From Tubiluchus corallicola (taxonomy: Eukaryota > Priapulida > Priapulimorpha > Priapulimorphida > Tubiluchidae): a stretch of 64,000 bases of DNA. The translations under genes and the position numbers were made by a program. The DNA lies in NCBI GenBank assembly GCA_030141605.1, contig JAQGDQ010000210.1, positions 207,501 through 271,500 of the forward strand. Direction: 5' to 3'. Under the pieces are notes generated by a model that had not been told where the DNA came from, ran no database searches, and worked only from the letters and a program-made list of their open reading frames with translations. This document shows, piece after piece, positions 39,976-64,000 of this stretch (within the stretch, counting starts at the first letter, position 1; every line of letters starts with the position of its first letter).

Positions 39976-41967
39976 TAAAGCAGGTGGTCCGAACTTGTAG
40001 TTCTGCCCAATATCAGCAATCTATTCTGTAGAGAGTAGACGATTCAAAAAGGAAATAAAGAAATGCTCTTTCACCTTTAATACTAATTGTGGCAAAGAGA
40101 AAACAACAACAACAAAAAATCATCATTTGTACTGTAAACACGTCAAAAATTTATTTAAGAGAGGAAATAGGAAAAGGTTCAAATAACAATTTTTACCATT
40201 GTCAAATGGAAAAAGCACATACTGCATGTGAATTTAACCATGTAATAGTTCAAATCTTTCTGTCAAATACCATAATAACCAGAAACCGCGTTTGCACTTT
40301 AGAAGTAACAAAGTTAATAAACTAAATACAAAGATCTTTAAGAAAACACCAGAGATTGACTCGCATGCTTATGTACAAGTTTATAGAAGCAAAGCATTGC
40401 TATATTACAGCCACTAATACAAATTTGCTAATATCAACAGAACTAATGTCATGTAATTTGAACTTGATGACTTGGTAAGAAATACATGACTGCTTACTCA
40501 ACTACAAAGTCTACAACATACTGCAGCTTGAGTTTTTGCAATAACTGCCAGATAATTACTGATAAATTTTCTAAATTTGTTGTTGGAGTAATTAGTTTTT
40601 CACTTTTATAATACACAATTTTTTTGTTCTTTGTTATTTACACACAGCAAATTTGAAATATCACACAAATAAAAAAATGTTACCTGGAAAAACACACAAA
40701 ATTTGTTTGCTTAAAATGAAACAGATTTAAGAGAATTCGAATTGCATTTTCCTTGCATTTTTTATCTGAGATGCAAAAAATTCAAGCAACTTTATTGGCA
40801 TTAAATACACTTAGTTCACAAGCCGGTTGGGAACACATTTTTACTGTTTGCTAACTCAGTTTGCATGCAAAAATGGCAATGCTTTACGTTTAATGTGTCT
40901 AGAAAGCGAAAAAGGCTTCAAAGTCTTCAGCAAAAATTGCGATAATGTGATTACAATAGTTGGCTGATGCAAATAAAGTTACGCACCTCGCTTTATGGCT
41001 TTTAAGAAAATTACAACAGCAAATATGATAATCTGTACAATAAATTCCTGCAGAACAACATACAACATATATGAAAAACATAATTTATAATAAAAATATA
41101 GGTAAATAATATAGTAGAATTCAAACTTATGCAGGGGAAAACAATTATGTACAAAAAACTGACATCCAAGATGAATCAACTGATGAACTCTCCAATTATT
41201 ATTATTAACTCTCCAAAGCTTTTAGCAGCCATTATTTTTGCATTGAATATAATATTTTCTCCAACACATAAAAAAGGGACCGACTCATCAACTGACTCAT
41301 CTTGGAAAAGATCCTGATCAATATGCCACTACTGCTACTACGAATAATAATTCATCCACCTTCACTTTAGCGACATCTACTGACCGTTGTCTAAGTAAAC
41401 AATTGCTTTTAAAGAAAAAAATTAGCAAATTTTTAAGTAATTGATACACTTTGCATGAATGATCAAAAAGTTACCAATTAGAGAGCATTACAATCCCATT
41501 ATTCATTTGCAACACACACAAAAACAATTTTTGTTAGGCTTAGTTATACAGAAATGTAATTTATATTCACTAAGCCGAAGATTTACACATTGCCCCTTGT
41601 TTGCTTAATTTACAACAGAATATAGGTGCATTAACAGAACTTGTTTCTATCGCTTAACAGACGAACGCCATTGAAATAGGCGCTTTTAGTAGTCAGCACA
41701 GGAGTGCGTGAATTTTCAAATTCGCAAAGCACTATTCAAAACATAAAAAACTGAGTACAATAAAATTACATGCAGATGATATAAAATTTTAACGGGAGCT
41801 TTTTAAGAAGAAATTTAAAAATTCGCTAATCATGTCCTTTAAACAACATTTACTTTTATAAAATTTGATATTAATTCAAAGGAATTGACTAGATAAGATG
41901 AAATCACATGTTCCATGGGAACAAAAAGATCACATTTCAAGATGTGGCAATCCCAATATTTTTTTTT

Positions 41968-42100
41968 GGTAGAAATACCAATAAATGTACTGTTATCGGT
42001 AGGAATACCAATAAATGTACTGTTATCGTATACAGAAATACCAACAAATATACTGTTATCGTATATAGAAATACCAATAAATGTACTGTTATCGTATGCT
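41968..42100. repeat. ~32-bp tandem repeat, four copies
   Basis: AATACCAATAAATGTACTGT followed by TATCGTATA-type spacer, four times. Confidence 0.9.
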
Positions 42101-42866
42101 ACTTTTGTAGGTAATACAAGGATTTATAGCCAGTTAGTTTAGTTGTTGATTAGTGCCATAGTCAGCCAAGTTGATTTCATAAAAATACAAATGAAGCTTT
42201 ATTTAATAATCATGCAGTAGCCTATGCTACTAAAACAGTGTTATACAAAGTACTATTTTACCCAAATTGCTTCGTAATAGTTAACTACATAAAATGCGAA
42301 AGACTAGCATTAACTATTTGCAAATCTTCCTTAATAATAAATGTTGGTAGTTTTCACAAAGTAGTATGTGAAAATAAGAAGTAACATTCTAATTTCAGAC
42401 GACTTCATAACACCAAGAAGAAAACATGAATTATAAGATTTCTAGCCATCTAAAAATATCTGCATCTTTTAGTACTTGACCTTGTTGGGGTTTATAAGTA
42501 TTTATTCCATTATCAAAGAAATGAATTAATGAAAAAGAAAAGAAAAGATCCATAAAACTTACACTCCCATCTGGACTGATCACTAGAAACAATTTGAATA
42601 TAAATGCACAGAAAATATCCGCTTTCTGGATCTCATTTTTGATTAATCCCAATTTTCCATTGATAATGACAGAATATAGAAACTGCTCTTAAACTACATT
42701 CATGCAAATCTACATTTTTTTTAACTGAGGTAAAGCTACTTGTAACTTCACTAGACTAAGTTATTTCAAAAATGGCTTCACAATCTATAGGCACACTAAC
42801 TTTATTAAATTATTAGAGACCTACTAGCAGAATAGAACCCACTATTTTTTTTCAAAAAATGACTTA

Positions 42867-43380
42867 CGTGAAATAATTATTACCACACAAACACAATTTC
42901 ACGTTCGCGCCACTAATTCGTCGCTTTTATATGCATTTCGCCATTCACTAATTAGACGGGCACTAGCGCCTGCATTTCGGAAACGCATTGTACAAAATAC
43001 AGGTGCTGTGCCTCTCAGTTCAGATGTGTTAGTTTGTGATGAACTGCACACGTTCGACAGCTCATGCGTGAACACAGCGGTAAATTTGAATTTTTATCTT
43101 AAAACTTGGGTAGTTTTAGTACAAGACACAGTAGCACTGTACTTCAGTTTTCGCTTTTGCAAACACGTGCAACACGCTCGTAGAATATTTTTGCTGTTGA
43201 AAATTTTGTTAGTTTGTTATGTTTTCAATAGTAGGGTCTCGCCCGCCGCTAATTAAGTTTTTAATCTATTATTTAATTATCAGAAACGCTTTTGCAGTAT
43301 TAATTGTGTTAGAATGTATACTTTTTATCAGACTTGAAAATAGGGTAGTGCATGAAAAATCATCTTGTCTTCATTTAAGG
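42867..43380 (+). repeat. Interspersed repeat A, copy 2
   Basis: Inverted match to 18475-19008 over the whole length, about 80-85 percent identical by eye. A third, partial copy begins near 63776. Confidence 0.8.
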
Positions 43381-43943
43381 CTTCGGTTTACACAAAGTTT
43401 TAAAAATTCGACTGGAAATCGTTTCTACAGTCTTTAGTTATGTTTCAAACCGTGACTTGACCAACAAAACCAGGATGATTGTGACACATACATCACCCCT
43501 GATTCAACTTCAATTAAATCGAAAAAGTTAGTAGTTTGTCAGCAGCAAGAACAACGATGATATGCTTAATACTTCGTACCAGTAAAAATTTATATTGTCA
43601 TAAAATCCTCTCAGTAAGTGATAATACAATTGACAAAAAAAAAGCTTGCACAAATGAAGAGCATTCCCAAATTGCAGTATTTGAGTTATATTAAAAACCG
43701 AAAAACAACTTTTTGTTAAAGAGGCCAGTTACCTCACGATTTTAGTTTTTTATAAGTTAATGTCTCATTACAATGCTGCTGTAAGTAGAATTTGTTAATA
43801 AAAAGTGAGCATCGTAAAAATGCGATTTCGTACTTTTTTATTTTTTAAATTGACTTTTGCGCAAATAACAGAAGCACAACTGACGAACTAGATATTATTC
43901 ATTATAGAATTCATCCGCATATAAAATAAATATTTATAGTTAA

Positions 43944-44285
43944 AAACAACAGAGCTTGATTAAAAACTTTTACATTAAAAAGTTAAAAGTTAAAATCATG
44001 CCAAACGTTTCAACAAGCTGCTGCTGTCATCATCAGTGGTAAATTTACAAACATACAACCAGTTTATATAGGCAGAGCCTGTTATGCACTAATTAAGTAG
44101 TTAATAGTAGCCAAATGTTAACTACTTAAATAGTGCATAATAGGCTCTGCCTATATAAACTGGTTGTAAGTTCGTAAATTTACCACTGATGATGACAGCA
44201 GCAGCTAGTCGAAACGTTTGGCGCGATTTTAACTTTTTTAACTTCTTAATGTAAAATTTTCTAATAAAATTGCGTTGTTTTTAAC
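43944..44285. mobile_element. Large foldback (palindromic) element
   Basis: Long inverted arms: TTAAAACAACAGAG...GCCAAACGTTTC...CATCATCAGTGGTAAATTTAC...TTTATATAGGCAGAGCCT on the left are mirrored on the right, with a spacer of roughly 25 bp (GTAGTTAATAGTAGCCAAATGTTAAC). It would extrude as a hairpin of about 150 bp per arm. No coding capacity; foldback MITE. Confidence 0.85.
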
Positions 44286-45281
44286 TGTATAAATGAGCCT
44301 GTAATAAAAATTGCCTAAAATAATAATGCTATTTTGAACGCCCTGTCTGCAAAGTATGTGCTGCCACCATAAGTTCTAAAGTGAAAAGTTTTTCTTATTA
44401 CTTGGTTTGCTCGTGAAACCTGTTGGTACAACTTTTATGTTGTCAAAGCGAAGTTATTTGCATTTTTAACTAGAATTAATTATTTGTACTTCACATTTCG
44501 AAGTTGTTATAGGTGTTTTTGCGGGGAACTAGACAAATGTTACGTTCTAAACTTATTGGAAAATTAAATTATTATTTGATATTCGAAAGTGGAAATTAAA
44601 TTATTATTTGACACACGGAAAAATTTTTGTTTTGCGTAGAAAAGTTGAACGAATTAAAGAGAATGCCGACTATATGCTAATACGCTATATCGTAAAATTA
44701 TTCATTTTACCTAGAATAGCAAGTCATTCCTCCAAAGAAAATATCATAACGTAAATTTGGCGGCAACCATGTTGTATGCAGTTGTGTGCGACAGTGATCA
44801 TATCTTTTTTGTAATTGCTTGGACTGCGTTTAGAGCATCGGGTACCTCGAAAGTGTATTTTCGTAAGCTAAATCTGGCTATTCTTTTTCATAAATATCAT
44901 CTACAAAAGTAATTAATTACAAAAAGTAATGAACATTTTTTCTGCAAAGTTGCATCGCAAGCCTAACTACTTTCGGTGTGAATGGCACTTGCTTCACGGC
45001 AGGTAACATGTGGAGAACATTCTGTCATTCTACAAACTTGAATGTAAAAGCATCTGCGGTTACCTTAAAGCAAAGTATAAACTGCTAGGTTTCTTATAAA
45101 ACTGCTGATGAGTTGCGCCACCTTGTGGTAGAAAACGCGATCATCTGCTAGTTATGTGATCTCTCGCAAGTTCAGAGGCTTCAGACGAGCATTCCTTCAG
45201 GTTGGTTGTGTACGGGTGGGAGTGAGGTAGTCCCCCCGATTTTGTGCATCAGGTGCCATCTCTCCACCACCCACCGGCAAG

Positions 45282-63577
<18,296 letters not shown>

Positions 63578-63699
63578 GTACGATTAAACAGATACCTGTG
63601 GAGTGACTTAGTGCAATTTTTTTAAATTTAATCAGCTAACCTATAACACAAGAAATTAACAAAATTCTAAACAGCTGACAACTGTCTAATTAGCAATAT

Positions 63700-63760
63700 T
63701 GAAGCAAAATCGGACCCAATTTTAAACTTAGGTCAAAACAATCTACTCTTTAAAATATTG
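63700..63760 (+). repeat. Repeat B, copy 2
   Basis: AAAATCGGACCCAATTTTAAAC..GGTCAAAACAATCTACTCTT, matching 33912-33980. Confidence 0.8.
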
Positions 63761-63775
63761 AAAGGGAACACACAT

Positions 63776-64000
63776 GAAATTTGAATTTTTATCTTAAAAC
63801 TTGCCCAGTTTTAATACAACACGCTGAATATCTTACAGCAACCCTGTACTTCAGTTTTCCCTTTCGCAAACACGTGCAACGCGCTCGTAGAATATTTTTG
63901 CTATTGAAAATTATATTAGTTTGTGATGTCATTAATAGTTGGGCTCGCCCGCCGTTAATTAAGTTTTTAATCTATTATTTACTTATCAGAAATGCTTTTG
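63776..64000 (+). repeat. Interspersed repeat A, copy 3 (runs off the window)
   Basis: Matches 43083-43300, including CTTCAGTTTTC.CTTT.GCAAACACGTGCAAC and GGCTCGCCCGCCG.TAATTAAG. It directly follows repeat B. Confidence 0.8.

Noticed and set aside
43008-43437. Plus-strand frames of 72-82 codons
   Set aside because: Inside interspersed repeat A; the same frames are broken in copies 1 and 3.

Overview
The window is nuclear DNA from an animal. The coding sequence is split into short exons with GT..AG introns, the intergenic and intronic DNA is AT-rich, and it is loaded with microsatellites, minisatellites, MITEs, SINEs and 5'-truncated LINEs. The proteins (a fibronectin-III receptor tyrosine phosphatase, a class A GPCR and a muscle-type alpha-actinin) are metazoan. 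The sequence alone does not fix the phylum. An invertebrate, possibly a deuterostome, is my best guess, but that is inference.

Layout. 1-5.7 kb: repeats only (SINE-like head, LINE 3' end, a 17-bp minisatellite, a piggyBac-like MITE). 5.75-32.68 kb, plus strand: nineteen exons of a receptor-type protein tyrosine phosphatase with its 5' end outside the visible exons. It has FN3 modules, a membrane-proximal region, one TM helix, one complete PTP domain and a short tail. 10.3-16.7 kb, minus strand: a four-exon gene for a 200-residue type I membrane protein, wholly inside the 9.3-kb intron of the phosphatase. I assembled it by matching splice phases; I do not recognise the family. 32.8-33.5 kb: a TCTCA-type array. 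34.27-35.31 kb, minus strand: an intronless class A GPCR, convergent with the phosphatase. 35.4-36.6 kb: a GA microsatellite split by a truncated LINE. 36.6-45.2 kb: no convincing gene, several repeats. 45.28-63.58 kb, plus strand: fifteen exons (with one alternative extra copy) encoding the first 700 residues of alpha-actinin. The rest of spectrin repeat 4 and the EF hands lie beyond the window.

Most notable points: (1) the nested antisense membrane-protein gene; (2) two equal-length, equal-phase copies of one alpha-actinin actin-binding-domain exon, which cannot be included together without a frameshift, so they look mutually exclusive; (3) a ~38-bp minisatellite grown from the exon-intron boundary of the phosphatase signature-motif exon, which repeats the splice donor about fourteen times; (4) several transposons whose ends and target-site duplications can be read directly. 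All exon boundaries are read from splice consensus, reading frame and protein family knowledge; no transcript data were available.
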